DNA from: Trematomus loennbergii | Lineage: Eukaryota; Chordata; Actinopteri; Perciformes; Nototheniidae | Direction of reading: 5' to 3' | Length of the DNA: 64,000 nt | Assembly (NCBI GenBank): GCA_012861695.1 | Contig: JAAOOA010000026.1 | Coordinates: 18,898,001 to 18,962,000, forward strand | Program-made: the position numbers and the translations under genes | Shown: one piece after another, positions 1 to 10,650 of the stretch | Numbering within the stretch: the first letter of the stretch is position 1 | Layout: each line of letters starts with the position of its first letter | The notes under the pieces: generated by a model | Database searches by the model: none | Told to the model about the DNA's origin: nothing | The model's input: only the letters and a program-made list of their open reading frames with translations

Positions 1-448
1 TCATGTTGCAGCAGGAACTTCAGGCAGTATGCAGTAATCCTCCTTTGAACTTATAGATATATTTCCTTTGCTTTGAATTCCTGCAATTCAATATATTTAT
101 TAGAAAGGATTGAAGAAAATACCAGTCGGGGACAGTGTCAGATGCTGCCAAAACTTTGCGCTCCCTTGAACCATCTCAAATGCAGTTCTCGCCTCAGATG
201 GGGAATTTAGATTATCGCCCCTCCTGTTCTACTCATGATAACAGCTCATGCTTTATTTTCTCATCAAGAGAAGATACTGTTGTTCATAGGAAGGTAAGGG
301 GCAGCCAGATGCTTCCAAGCCAGCATCTGCAATTTGATAAAAGCTCTGTGCCTTTTTTATATTGGGCAGTAAATACAGTCTATTTGCAGCTTCTTGGTTT
401 GGCAACGTATCATAAAACACCTAACAGAGCTTGAACTGGAAAGGTTGA
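1..448. other. No gene or repeat recognised
   Basis: AT-rich sequence with a 99-codon plus-strand frame at 135-434 that shows no domain, signal peptide or repeat I recognise. The frame ends close to the left boundary of the neighbouring inverted-repeat element and I treat it as chance. I see nothing else supportable here. Confidence 0.5.
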
Positions 449-551
449 CATATGTGACCCGCTCTATCGAAATCAGTCGGAAGTCGCAGCGGCTCATTTC
501 AAAATAAACGTGGATTTGCGTAAAAAAACTAGTTTTTCCGGGTTCAGGTGT

Positions 552-885
552 TTTGTTTGATTTTAAATAAACAAAATCTTGGCTTTCAGAATATGAAACT
601 TTTATTTTCAAAATCACACGATAAATACATTTTTGAAGCTTGTAAAGGGAAGCTTGTAAAGGGAAGATGACAGGCACCTCTCACTCTCAATCTGCTCTTC
701 CGTAGCGCCGCCCCCCCTCCCTCCGGCTGAAAGGCTGAAAGGCGTATAGTAATCATAGATAACACGGCAGGGTCCGTTACAGTTTGTTTTCATCTGATTT
801 CAAATGAACAAAGTATTGGCTTTCAGAATATTAAACTTGTTTCGGCTAATTCAGATGATAAATACAACGTTGAAGCTTGTAACGG
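552..885 (+). repeat. Imperfect direct duplication inside the TIR element
   Basis: The segment at 552-649 recurs at about 783-885. Both contain TTGGCTTTCAGAATAT, then AAACTT, then GATAAATACA, then TTGAAGCTTGTAA, with scattered substitutions and small indels between. The copies are separated by a GC-richer spacer that includes a run of Cs near 708-716. The divergence implies an old duplication rather than an assembly artefact. Confidence 0.65.
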
Positions 886-988
886 CATAATTACAAGCGG
901 ACAACGGAGTAGCAGGCATAAAAACAGCCAGCGTTTCTCGTGAGTGTTTTCCCCGGGAAACAAACACAATACACAGAAATGCAAAAAT

Positions 989-1030
989 ACACAAACACAC
1001 ACACACATACATACACACACACACACACAC
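989..1030. repeat. (CA)n microsatellite
   Basis: About 42 bases of CA dinucleotides interrupted by CATACATA and AAAC, inside the inverted-repeat element. The Cys-Val repeat frames read through it on the opposite strand are artefacts of the repeat. Confidence 0.9.
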
Positions 1031-1444
1031 TCGCGAGCTTCCCCCAGACCAGTAATCCAAACAAAAATATTTTCCCTCCGTACTATTTTGATCATTTGCT
1101 CCGCTAATAACCAATCAGATCGATGGATTCCAGAGAAGAGGAAACTTTGAAGGCCTTTTTCTGAATATTTTGCTTAATATTTGGAGTACAACAACAATCC
1201 TGATATCATTAGAAAGCTAGGAATCTCCTCTTTCCAACGGTGTATACAACTCAAAATGTGTCTTCGGGTCAATGCGACTGATTTCGATAGAGCAGGTCAC
1301 ATATTGGCAAACATTGCTATGAAAAAGATTTGGCCCTATAGAGATGAAAATATCTACAGACAATACTGATTATCTGTATTATGAACACAAGGAATGCTAT
1401 GTTTTCTAAGGAGTCAAGTTGGTGAATTAGGGTTAGGGTCAGAT

Positions 1445-1765
1445 TCCACATAAATGTTTCTGCACCTGGATCTTATTGCAGCTTTGGTTAGATCAAGGTA
1501 TAGTACTAGTCCAATGGGTCTGATCAACTTGCTGTGTCTGGCTTGGCTCTCGCGTGGTCTTACTTATCTGAAAGAACGGTTTGTTTCCAATAATAAAAAT
1601 ACATACAAAAAATCGGCTGCAAACTACGTAATACCCCAGGGCTCTGCTCTTGGCCCTCTGCCTTTCTCTTTTTATAATTCACATATTGGCCAAATGATAC
1701 AGCCATTACATTAATTTATATTGCTATGTTATGATACTCAGCTGAAGGAACCTGTAGGCTGCATT
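1445..1765 (+). pseudogene. LINE reverse-transcriptase fragment (L2/Rex-like), degraded
   Basis: The frame at 1454-1714 aligns by eye with the fingers and palm of a non-LTR retrotransposon reverse transcriptase. HLDLIAAL corresponds to the DLxAAFD box. LAWLSRGLTYLKERFVS matches the usual WFxSYLxxRxQ(F)V segment. VIPQGSALGPLPFSFYN matches the GVPQGSxLGPLLFxLY box, followed by a residue string like PLGxIIxxH. About 15 bases past the stop, TGCTATGTTATGATACTCAG looks like the CYADDTQ catalytic box with a frameshift. Key Asp residues are lost or out of frame, so the copy is dead. The 5' part and the C-terminal part are missing. The identification rests on motif order from memory of the family, so the clade (L2 versus Rex1/Babar) is uncertain. 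Confidence 0.75.
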
Positions 1766-3401
1766 CACACCGAATAAGGCTGGATTGTGCTGTTGTGTGA
1801 GTGTCACCTAAGCGGTTGATTTTCACCAAGTGACTGCACAACTCCTAATGTCTTTGTAGTCCGTCATAGAAGATTTGTTCAGCTCTATTGTTGGTTTCGT
1901 GATTATTATTTTGATGTGGGGTTTTGTTTCCCCGAAAGGGTATAACACACTTTCAATTGAATAGGAGGACTAGGTTTTCGCCTGATTTGGTACAAATAGA
2001 GCCTAAAAGTGAATGACCATTCGTCCAAGGCTGCTGATATACTTTAAGTTGAATCCCTCCAACCCTCATTTATTTTTCCCAACCACCTTGTTCTCTCTAT
2101 CCAGTTTCTCCTCATTGTCCTACCTTTTTTCTCCTGGGACTTACTGTCCAGGGCTGTCGGTGCCTCATTCCAGATGTCTTGAATCTGGACCTTTTGTCCT
2201 CCAGGAGACTCAGCCTCTGCTCTCGTCTGTCTCTCAGTCCCTTGTGTGCATCTTTCCTTGTTTATCTCTCCCACTCTGGGTTTGCTTCTTTTCTCCTATC
2301 TCTGAATGGTGAACTTTTATTTTTGGCTCTTGTGGGATAGTTTGTCTGTCCTCTCCAGGACTCTATGGCTGAAGTCCTATATGTTATGTAACATCTGAAG
2401 GTTCCTCAATTGTACTCCTGGACTCATATACTTTAAATATCTATTGTGTTGTCTTGTCAATACTATCATTTAAAAATTTTCACTTATCTGAACAAACAAC
2501 ATCTATTTCATGTCTGTCCTCTTAGATATGGAACTCTCTTCTGTTCTGCCTAAGTTTTCCTCTCTTTTTTAGAGGGTTACTGGGTCAGATTTTTTAACCA
2601 ATAAGAGTCAAATACATTATTGGTGATACTAGCCTGTGTAATTAAAACTAAATGTACTCAACACTTACGACTCCTAAAATATGCAGCGCTTCCTGAGTTT
2701 GAGACATGACTTGAGACAATTGAGAGTAGACGTATACAATTTATTTAATTGAAGATGAGTGCAATAACTTGAAACTACTGACAGTTTAATTCAATAACTT
2801 GTCTCATGCTCAGAGATAAAAAAGTAAATATTTTATCAGACCAAAAAAAGAAAATCAAAAAATCAACCACAAAACCTAAATTGTATTGAGTCTTCAGTCC
2901 TTGAAAATAAAATAATAAACACCTCATTGTGAAGGTTGTTATTGCTATCAGAATTAGAATTATGCAAGGCTGGTAGAAGTGCCACAGGGCGTTTGGTTGC
3001 ACAAACACTTCAAAGGTTCAAGGAAGCTTGGGTCAAGGGTCCATGGAGGAGGAGAATCCAAATATCGATGCAAAAAAACAACAGACTGGAAGGTGTTGAA
3101 GAAAAGGGAGGCAAGCCAGCATGCATATGCTGAGTAGTGGCTGTGCAAATTGGCAAATTGTTTGGGTGCTGCTTGTCCTGAGTCTGCAGTATTTTAACTC
3201 TCTACACATAGCTTCTCAGTTTTCCTAAGGAGAAATCAAGATGCTAAACCTTGCTTTAGTGCTACTTTGGACAATTTGCCAAGAATCAAATGCCAAGATC
3301 AAATGTCATTGGTCAGGCAGGGTTTCACAACAGGACCTAAATGCTTATAGGATGGGCCTAGAAACTGGTTTTGCTCCAGAACTTGTACGGAGTTGACTCA
3401 A
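1766..3401. other. No gene recognised; pyrimidine-rich tract at 2050-2350
   Basis: About 1.6 kb without a recognisable gene. A strongly pyrimidine-rich strand at 2050-2350 keeps several frames free of stops (a 99-codon frame at 2013-2312 and a 76-codon frame on the other strand). That is a composition effect rather than coding evidence. The stretch probably contains old repeat sequence, but I could not place it in a family. Confidence 0.45.
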
Positions 3402-3840
3402 CTAAGCCATGCTTGCCCCGTAGCTTGTCCATTTGTCCTCCAGTGCCGGAATAACTATCGATAATTCCTCCTCAAGGGAGTTCAATTTCGCCTGGTCCTT
3501 CCCCGAGATGGTGACCTTAACCGAAATGCCACAAACATGGTCAATCCTAACTGAGTCTTCAAGACACAAACTAAACTTGGACCCAAGTACAGAGAATCCA
3601 CAGAGACATACTGTTAGTTCAAGAAATGATTTGCTGAAAACCACACAGCGGGGTACAGAGGGAAATAACAAACACTGGTGCCAAGGCGAGACTAACAAGA
3701 CTAATTGTGGCTCTGCAGAACTGTCACACTCACAAGAACAAAACTACCAGACACTGACATTACTGAGCATGTATGAACATTTACTGAAGAAGTGGTCAGA
3801 AAAGGTCACAATATCTTTATCTCTTTTTCTTTGAATTTGT
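3402..3840. other. Overlapping unrecognised open frames on both strands
   Basis: A 133-codon plus-strand frame (3433-3834) overlaps a 98-codon minus-strand frame (3402-3698). Neither shows a recognisable domain, signal peptide or membrane helix. I saw no convincing splice signal arrangement around either. One may be a remnant of an exon or repeat, but two overlapping frames of this size do occur by chance. I do not call a gene. Confidence 0.25.
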
Positions 3841-5182
3841 TCTAAAACTGAACACATGCTGTTAAATAAGGGGCATAGTTAGTGCCAACATGTGCTGTTG
3901 ATATACCACAAAAATGAACACAAAATATACAATTGACATGCATTCATTTAGTATCCATCCTTTAGAAACTTGGTAAAATGAAGACCTGATCTTTAGGTGG
4001 TAGTACAACTATAAATCATCACTATAAACGCATAAAGTGTTTTCGAAACCTAATCAAGTGCTTTTGCCTGAATTCTAAATGTTCAACATGTGTTTAAAAC
4101 GTGGATCTTTATGGAGCGTCATCATTTGAATCGTAGGGATACCAAATATCTCAGTGAGGGTTATTGTTTCTAAATGATTGTGACTGAAATGATTATTTTC
4201 AGTGTAGTGTCGAGGGGGCCTTGCTTGAAGTCTTATGATTTATATCGTTTATTAAGCAAAATTGAAGTAAAAATTACACATTTTGTGAATACATTAGATC
4301 TAATGTAAATTCTAGCTGAGTAATAAGCCACTTCAACGCCTTAAGGTAACTGACCTATGTATTCATTCATAATTTAGGTTTTACTTTCCCTCCGTCACTG
4401 ACTCACAACTAATGTTAATATAAAATAACATGCTATTTTGTTCGCCAGCAGGCACAATCAGTGATGGTACACAGACGATTCCTAAATTCTGCCCTCCCCC
4501 CACTCAAAGTGAAGAGCACATAGCCTCTGGTCTCTATTGCATCGCCAGTCTACGTCAGATAGCTCCCTAAAAAGTGCTGAGCCCAACTGCCGGAGACAAT
4601 TACTGTAAGTTATTAACAATGAAAATAAATGGCTGCCTAAAGGAAATTGGGATGATGAGCTGAAGGACAGAAGAAAAGGAAGCTAGAAGGGGAGAGGAGA
4701 AAGATAAGATGGGACTTATTGGATGGAAAGATTAATTCAGAGAGTACTCACAGAAAAGTACTTGAACTATGAAGTACCCTTGTCAAAATGTGATGAAAAC
4801 AAACAGAAGTTTTTGTCAAAATGTAGTAACAACAAAAATTCAAGATATGTGTGTTCTTTTTTATTGCTCAGAGCTTTAAAAAACATGTGATTTGTATGTT
4901 TGCATCTTGATTTGGATTCACGACAAACGGAGAAAAAACCATGGCGAGAACATAACCTCTCTTTATTCGCTTCAGTTAGAACAAAAATATATTTATCCTT
5001 CATTTTATATTGAGATGCCTTTTATTTGTATGCCGTTTATAGATGTTTTTGAATGCCAGTTGGTCATGAAAATAAACTCCTGAGATATTAATTTCTACTC
5101 CCAATAAGTTTGAGCTAATAATCCGCTTAATAACCTTAAGCTAGGGTGCAATGCATTCTATTGAGATTATAAATGGCAAGGA
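3841..5182. other. No gene or repeat recognised
   Basis: AT-rich DNA up to the TTAA that bounds the piggyBac derivative. It includes a purine-rich strand near 4640-4710. I saw no structural RNA, coding signal or repeat family that I could name. Confidence 0.5.
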
Positions 5183-5202
5183 TTAACCCTTGTATGGTAT
5201 TC
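5183..5202 (+). repeat. piggyBac left target site and terminal inverted repeat
   Basis: TTAA followed by CCCTTGTATGGTATTC. It pairs with the right terminus at 5943-5962 with two mismatches. Confidence 0.88.
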
Positions 5203-5218
5203 GGGTCTGTGGGACCCG
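5202..5218. repeat. Subterminal palindrome of the piggyBac element
   Basis: CGGGTC and GACCCG form a perfect 6-bp stem around TGTGG, starting 15 bases inside the left terminus. Subterminal palindromes are common transposase-binding features in this superfamily. Binding here is inferred only. Confidence 0.7.
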
Positions 5219-5519
5219 TTTTCATTATTTATCTAAAGAAAAATGATATGATAAATTATTTTTTCAAACCCACACTCAATGGCCTTGGCTCATTTTCTGT
5301 GAAGAACATATATCAGATCACATTTTCAATGACCACCCACTGTACCCCCCCTACACATTTACATTACATACATGGACACCTGTCTGCTCTCACATTACCG
5401 CATTATGTCTTGGAGGAACCAATCTTTATTTTTTTCAAACTCTATCCAAGCTGCAAATTTGGGGCAGGACACAATAAATAAAGCTTCTTCAGTTTAGGTC
5501 CTTATCACAACTGATCAAG

Positions 5520-5759
5520 ATGGCCAAACAATTCTCTGCTCAGAGGGCCTTGCAAATTATTCTGGAAGAGAGAGAACCATTTGATGATGATGTAGAGGAA
5601 GAGGAAGAGGCTTCAGAATGTGAGGATCACATTTCTGGGAATTCTGAGTCTGAAAGTGACTTTGAAGAAGAGGATGAGATTAAGCATCAGCTAGATGCAA
5701 AAATGAAACGAGCCACGGGACCAGCCGGTCAGCGGGCAAAAAAACAAGTAGCATTTTAA
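5520..5759 (+). pseudogene. piggyBac transposase, N-terminal fragment (79 codons)
   Basis: The frame starts MAKQFSAQRALQIILEE and continues into a very acidic stretch (FDDDVEEEEEASECED, then SESESDFEEEDE). It ends in a basic tail (AKMKRATGP...RAKKQVAF) and a stop. An acidic, low-complexity N terminus with the RALQIIL type of opening is characteristic of fish PGBD4-like piggyBac transposases. The catalytic DDE/D core and the C-terminal cysteine-rich domain are absent, so the product cannot transpose anything. The sequence past the stop is element-specific 3' DNA rather than transposase. The start codon is the first Met of the frame and lies about 320 bp inside the left end. Whether this short acidic peptide is ever made is unknown. 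Confidence 0.8.
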
Positions 5760-5942
5760 TTCATTAATGTGATCTAACAAATGTAAAAGGGCAAATATTA
5801 ACCATATATGCTGCTTATATTGCTTGTAATTGAGATGAAGTAAACATCTGTTGACATAAAATAGTTTGATTGTGTTGAATTGAAGCCCAAAAAGGCAGCA
5901 GTTCCACCAGACCCACGAACACTGGCTGAGTAACAGAAATAT

Positions 5943-5962
5943 GAACACCACACAAGGGTTAA
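5943..5962 (-). repeat. piggyBac right terminal inverted repeat and target site
   Basis: Reads inward from TTAA as CCCTTGTGTGGTGTTC, matching the left terminus with two transitions. Confidence 0.88.
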
Positions 5963-8900
5963 AAACGCAGCAAACTATTTTAATGAAACTGGAATGCAAC
6001 TCTTCCATTTGGGAAAGAGAAGAGAGTCAATACTAACGGCAGGTGAATTGTTAAGAATAACTGGTGAAAAATATATTATCAACAATTTTACTATAACCAA
6101 CAGCCTAAAGGTTGTTTGAATGCAAGAAAAACATATTACATATTCCACATTTAGTTCTTTAAATTTGGATTTCACTGGTTTTTAAATAAATGATGCAGCA
6201 GTATGCTCCTGAAGGTGTTTGCTTTCACTGCTTTTATGCATAAGCAGCGTGGTCCTCACGGTGGCTGTTGTACTTGTACACAGAGGTCAGTAGGGTGTTA
6301 TAAATATTTCTATTATCATAACCTCCCATAACAATGTTGTGCCGAGAGCCGTTCTGCATGATGAACGGCCTCTGGAAGACATGGCTCTGTGTTACACTCC
6401 GTCCCACCTAGGGCCCGGATAGTAATCATACTCCCTTTCCAAGCCATTAAAACTAGAAAGTGACGTTTATTAGACAGCAGAGGAAAATAAACAGCTCTAA
6501 TTGGCTCACGCAGAGAGCGCTGCACTCTCCCCTTGGCCCCTTTTTGTCGGAGAATCAACCTGCCGGGGAGTGAAGGTGCAAAGCTCAAGAGCGGATTGAC
6601 CTTTGGAGACTCACGTTTTTTTTCAAGTGGATCTGCTATGCCAATAAAGGCTCTAATAAACCGAAAGCCAAGCATATTATTTAGACATATGCAGACAATA
6701 TTGACACCTTACATCCGTGAGGGGTGTGAAATGGGTCACATTATGTTACAAATTAGATGGGAGGAGATTCTTTCATTTGCAGCCTAAAGCCTTCCAATTA
6801 TATTGAAATACAATGTACTGACACTGTTATTCTTAAGGAGCCTTGCAAAGGAAGCTGTGTGAAACATAAATCATTGATACAAAGCCATTCAAATTGAGGA
6901 CCCTGTCTTTTAGCATTATTTCACACTATTAAACTCCATGAGGAGGTGGTACACAACATGCCAACAGGGAACAGTACTCTGCCACCAGGTAGTGAAGCAT
7001 TAGAACAATATTTGCGAACACATTTGACAATAATGTGTGACACTTTGATTGCAATAGAATGAAGTGCTACTATCACACATAACACTTGCTCTTAAACTGC
7101 TGTTGGGATTATTGTATTTTTATCTCCTGTGTTTTCTCAAGGGGTGAACATCTCATTCACTTGAAATTACATGATTATGAACCAAATAAACCCAAAAGGT
7201 AACACCAGGGATTCTGGCTATTTTGTGATATTACCCATGGGCGTAGCTGTTGTAACATTTTAACACAACACAACACTGTTTCTTTTTATTTCAGGTATAT
7301 TTATTCATTCAAAATCATTGCTATTATTCATTTACATACAATTACGGCAACCTAGTTTAATATGCATTAAGGTTAAATGGGTCAGTTGGTTTAAATTAAA
7401 TCCAAGAAGGAATGAAATAGAAGTTGTAACAGGCTATTTTTTATTTATTGCCCTACTGATAGTAAGCAGTTATTATCAATATTTAAAGTGATGAAGGGAA
7501 GTTATATTATAATGAGTCTGCATTGGACATTGAATGGGAACCAAATATAAATGGGTTGTTGAATCCTGTGTTTCCTTTTTTCAAAGTTTGTGGGTACCTC
7601 AGATATGCAAATGTGTGCGCACAATGACTGATAAAAGGGACCAAAATGTTAACAGCGGGCAATTTGAATATGTTTGATTGTGAAAGGGAAAACTCAATAT
7701 CTGGGCCTTAAAAATTATCTGGATTTAAAGGAAATTATCACCTTGGTCTGTAGAAATTGGCATACACTAATAAAGACGTCTTTATTTAAAGGGCAGTTGC
7801 TGTTTTTGGCCGCTCCAGTCATCTGCACTGTAACTATATTGGAAAACAAAAAATAAAAATATCCTCATTGCTTCCACTAGTACCGTTGTGGTGCAGACAG
7901 ACATTCTTTTTTGTAAAAGAAAACAGAATTAGAAACTAGAGAATTCTCCTACTATTCTCCTACTAGAGAAAGGCTTCTATTCTTGATTACAAATATTTTT
8001 GTCAATCATTTTATCGAGCGTCTTTTACAATTTTGTCGGTTAGCAAAGGCACTAACTGGCAATCTGGGCGGACCTTAATAATAAAAAAATAACTTCACAT
8101 GCAGAACTGCACTCTTGGGACCTCAGTAACAAACATGGCAAGCGTTAATTAAATATGTCTAAGCGAGATAATCAAAACTAAGATAAACATGTAAACATTC
8201 AAACATATGTCTGTCATTATATCTGTAAATGTTAGGGGACAAAAGTTCCTTAATTTTGCATTTCTCTGCTTCTTTAAATTGCATTTTGAATCAATGTGTT
8301 GTCGATAAGAATGATTTGTTTCTGTTTTCATGTTCAAATGGTCCTTACAGTATAGCAGTTGTTATAATGCAATGACGCTCTGAGTGATGATTATCTAATG
8401 TGAACCTTATCTCTCTCCGTCTCCTGCACGTCCCCCGCCTATACTGTTCCTACAGTAAACCATCCTATAACAATTCATCACAGCAATAGGCCATCCAGCA
8501 GCCGTAGCTTTAAGGAATAGCAATATCATGTTCTTATATCCTCTCCCCGCACTTGAAACTAGACATGATGCATAGAGCGGATTGCCACAGTTGACATGAA
8601 ATTCAGTATATCAAATAAGCTCAGTGCGGCAGCCCAGCAGCGTGTCTCCAGGTAACAGTACTTCAAACAGGGTAAGAGATGTATCTTACTGATCCTCTGT
8701 AAGGCACGAACAGAGATGAAAGAAAATGATTCCTGTTCAGTTAAGTAAGTAAATGTATCATAACTGCCAAAGTGTCCCGTGAGAATAAAGGTAGGTATTA
8801 CTTTTCCTCCTCTCCTGGAGGACCTTCACAGGCTTTGTTAGCATACTGCCTTTTTTTCCCCCCCATATTTTTCCGAGACAAATACAATGACAAGCTGTTA

Positions 8901-9544
8901 AAAGTGTTTGTTTTGTTTGATCAGCCTAGTGTAGTATGAATCAGACCTCTTCTTTAGTTGTCAATGAATATCTGCTTGTCGTGTGTTGATGCAGTCCAAT
9001 TCTGACAGCTTTTACCAACTTTAAGATAAAGAACCTTCTGTTGTTGAGAATAGTCAAATATGGAGCTTGTTAGCATTTATTTAACAAGCACATAGGCAAT
9101 TCCCTAGACTTAAACTTACTGTACAAAGCTCTATAAAGAAGATCACATAATATATCACAGGTATATTGAAACATATTCGGAATGGCTCCTGGCTTGAAAT
9201 ATCAGATATTTACCCGATCAATCACGTTGAATGTACGTATTATTTAATCTTATTTCAAGTCAGCAAGGGAGTAATTGATTATTGGACAGAACCAAATATG
9301 CCCAGTCTCTGTAATAGTGCATCCCCTAATAAACCATAAAGAATAGAAGCGAGATTACTCTTATTTTATTACTAGCTTTATGTATGAAAGCCAACAATGA
9401 CAATAATGAGATATGTTGAGATATAATAGATTGTGCTTCAATACAATGATTGACTTTCTAAGGAACTGTAATGATTTATCTTAATCCAAGAGAGCTGTTG
9501 ACTTTACTGGAAGATTATTACCACTACTTGAGGTGAATTGGTGG
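5963..9544. other. No gene recognised; possible conserved non-coding patch at 6330-6620
   Basis: About 3.6 kb with no supportable gene. The part at 6330-6620 is less AT-rich and has long frames on both strands (119 codons minus, 84 codons plus) with no recognisable domains. Its mixed composition resembles the conserved non-coding elements common in teleost gene deserts. That can only be shown by comparison with other fish. Confidence 0.4.
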
Positions 9545-9906
9545 GCAGTTGGATTTTAGGAATGTGTGCAATCTTTTCACACACATGCGTTTTTTATACA
9601 AGTACATACAGTACACACTTTTTACAACATGCACACACACATATACACATACACACACAGTTATATGCACATGCAGGTCAGAGCGGAGGCTAGTGGAGCA
9701 CGCTCATGAACTGTTCGCCGGAGCCTCGCAGCGGAGTTACTGCGGAGCGCATAAAGCAGATCCTTCACGTGATAGCAGAGCGAACAGGTACAGGAAGGGT
9801 AGTTAATCAATCGCAGATGGCGTCGTGCTCGCGGACGGATAAAAAAAGATTAAATGGATTGCGAAATATACTTTGGCGGACTTAAATATACCTGCACATG
9901 AGACAC
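9545..9906. other. CA-rich stretch followed by a GC-rich patch of unknown origin
   Basis: An imperfect CACACA/TACACA stretch spans 9628-9660. It is followed by a distinctly GC-richer segment (about 9675-9840) with several CG dinucleotides and a short frame beginning ATGGCGTCGTGCTCGCGG. The patch directly abuts the LINE tail. It may be part of another repeat or an old CpG-rich exon. I do not recognise it. Confidence 0.4.
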
Positions 9907-10650
9907 ACTAATAATAATAATAATACATTTTATTTGTATAGCGCTTTTCTAAAACCCAAAGACGCTTTAAATTTGGGAAGGGTAGACAGACAAGGACAGG
10001 CAATAAAACAACAACAAAACAAAAACAAAACAGAAAAACAAAAAACAAAACACAGAAAGCAGTCAGGAGGAAGTGGGGGTGGGTGGGGGTGGGGGCGTAT
10101 GGGTATACAGATTTGAAGAGATGGGTTTTGAGGCGGGACTGGAACAGGGTGAGGGACTCGGACTCACGGAGGTCTTGGGGGAGGGAGTTCCAGAGCTTCG
10201 GGGCTGCCACAGAGAATGCTCTGTCCCCAAAGCTCCGGAGTTTGGCCTTGGGGATGGAAAGCAAACCGGCTGAGGTGGATCTGAGGGACCGGGGTGGTTG
10301 GTAGAGGATGAGGAGGTCAGTGAGGTATGGGGGGGCCAGGTGGCGGAGGGCTTTGTAGGTGAGTACCAGGAGTTTGTATTGGATGCGGTGTGAAACGGGG
10401 AGCCAGTGAAGTTCTTGAGGACCGGGGTGATATGATGCCATGATTTGGTGTGGGTGAGGAGTCTGGCGGCTGCGTTCTGGACACGCTGAAGTCTATTGAG
10501 GGATGTAGTGCTGATGCCGTAGAGGAGTGCGTTGCAATAGTCCAGGCGGGAGGAGATGAAGGCGTGAATGAGTCGCTCAGCTGCAGGGCGGGTGAGAGAG
10601 GGACGGAGTTTGGCAATATTGCGGAGGTGGAAAAATGAGGTTTTTACATT
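9907..10650 (-). mobile_element. 5'-truncated L2-type LINE retrotransposon
   Basis: On the minus strand the sequence ends in the typical fish L2 tail: GGTTTTAGAAAAGCGC, then TATACAAATAAAATG, then (TTA)n at 9909-9926. It begins around codons for SFFHLRNIAKLRP. Only the last ~180-200 residues of the reverse-transcriptase polyprotein remain, so the copy is 5'-truncated, as is usual for LINE insertions primed from the 3' end. No clear target-site duplication was seen at either edge. An A-rich and G-rich stretch (on the plus strand) at 9998-10110 is the 3' untranslated part. The reading frame is broken by a frameshift, so the copy is dead. Confidence 0.88.
10100..10650 (-). pseudogene. L2 LINE reverse transcriptase, C-terminal part, frameshifted
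   Basis: The upstream frame reads SFFHLRNIAKLRPSL, then LIHAFISSRLDYCNALLYG, then LQRVQNAAARLLT, then KSWHHITPVLK. The continuation LHWLPVSHRIQYKLLVLTYK, then APPYLTDLL, then FGDRAFSVAAPKLWNSLP, lies in a different frame. These blocks in this order are the hallmark of the thumb and C-terminal region of CR1/L2-group reverse transcriptases. The frame change falls between about 10400 and 10420 and is explained by loss of one base. Catalytic palm motifs lie in the missing 5' part. Plus-strand frames across this region are antisense shadows. Confidence 0.88.

Larger units (their letters stand above)
449..1305. mobile_element. Non-autonomous DNA element with ~30-bp terminal inverted repeats
   Basis: The two ends are inverted copies. 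The left end at 449-479 reads ATATGTGACCCGCTCTATCG and continues AAATCAGTCG. The reverse complement of 1275-1305 is the same except for one C/T change over about 30 bases. Nothing between them encodes a transposase. The interior holds an imperfect ~100-bp direct duplication and a CA microsatellite. I could not define a target-site duplication with confidence, because the sequence just outside (GAC on the left, TGGC on the right) does not match. The superfamily is therefore unassigned. The composition and lack of coding capacity fit a MITE-like derivative that depends on a transposase made elsewhere. Confidence 0.7.
5183..5962 (+). mobile_element. Non-autonomous piggyBac element with partial transposase
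   Basis: TTAA occurs at 5183-5186 and 5959-5962, immediately outside inverted ends. The left end is CCCTTGTATGGTATTC and the right end read inward is CCCTTGTGTGGTGTTC, 14 of 16 identical. TTAA targets with CCCTT-type termini are diagnostic of the piggyBac superfamily. Just inside the left end, CGGGTC-TGTGG-GACCCG (5202-5218) forms a small subterminal hairpin. A related motif, CAGACCCACGAACAC, lies near the right end around 5907-5921. The element is 780 bp against roughly 2.5-3 kb for complete relatives and keeps only the beginning of the transposase gene, so it is an internal deletion derivative. The open, undamaged start of the gene suggests a fairly recent copy. Confidence 0.9.

Noticed and set aside
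1426..1440. Telomere-like AGGGTTAGGGTC, and similar strings near 16907, 41107 and 42613
   Set aside because: Only one to two units each, isolated and expected by chance; not an interstitial telomere array.
2050..2350. Stop-poor frames on both strands
   Set aside because: Explained by a pyrimidine-rich strand; no domain, start context or splice evidence.
5173..5481. 102-codon frame overlapping the piggyBac left end
   Set aside because: Starts outside the element and crosses the TTAA boundary and subterminal palindrome; it is not the transposase frame.
10073..10304. Plus-strand Gly-rich frames over the L2 copy
   Set aside because: Antisense shadows of the minus-strand reverse-transcriptase remnant.
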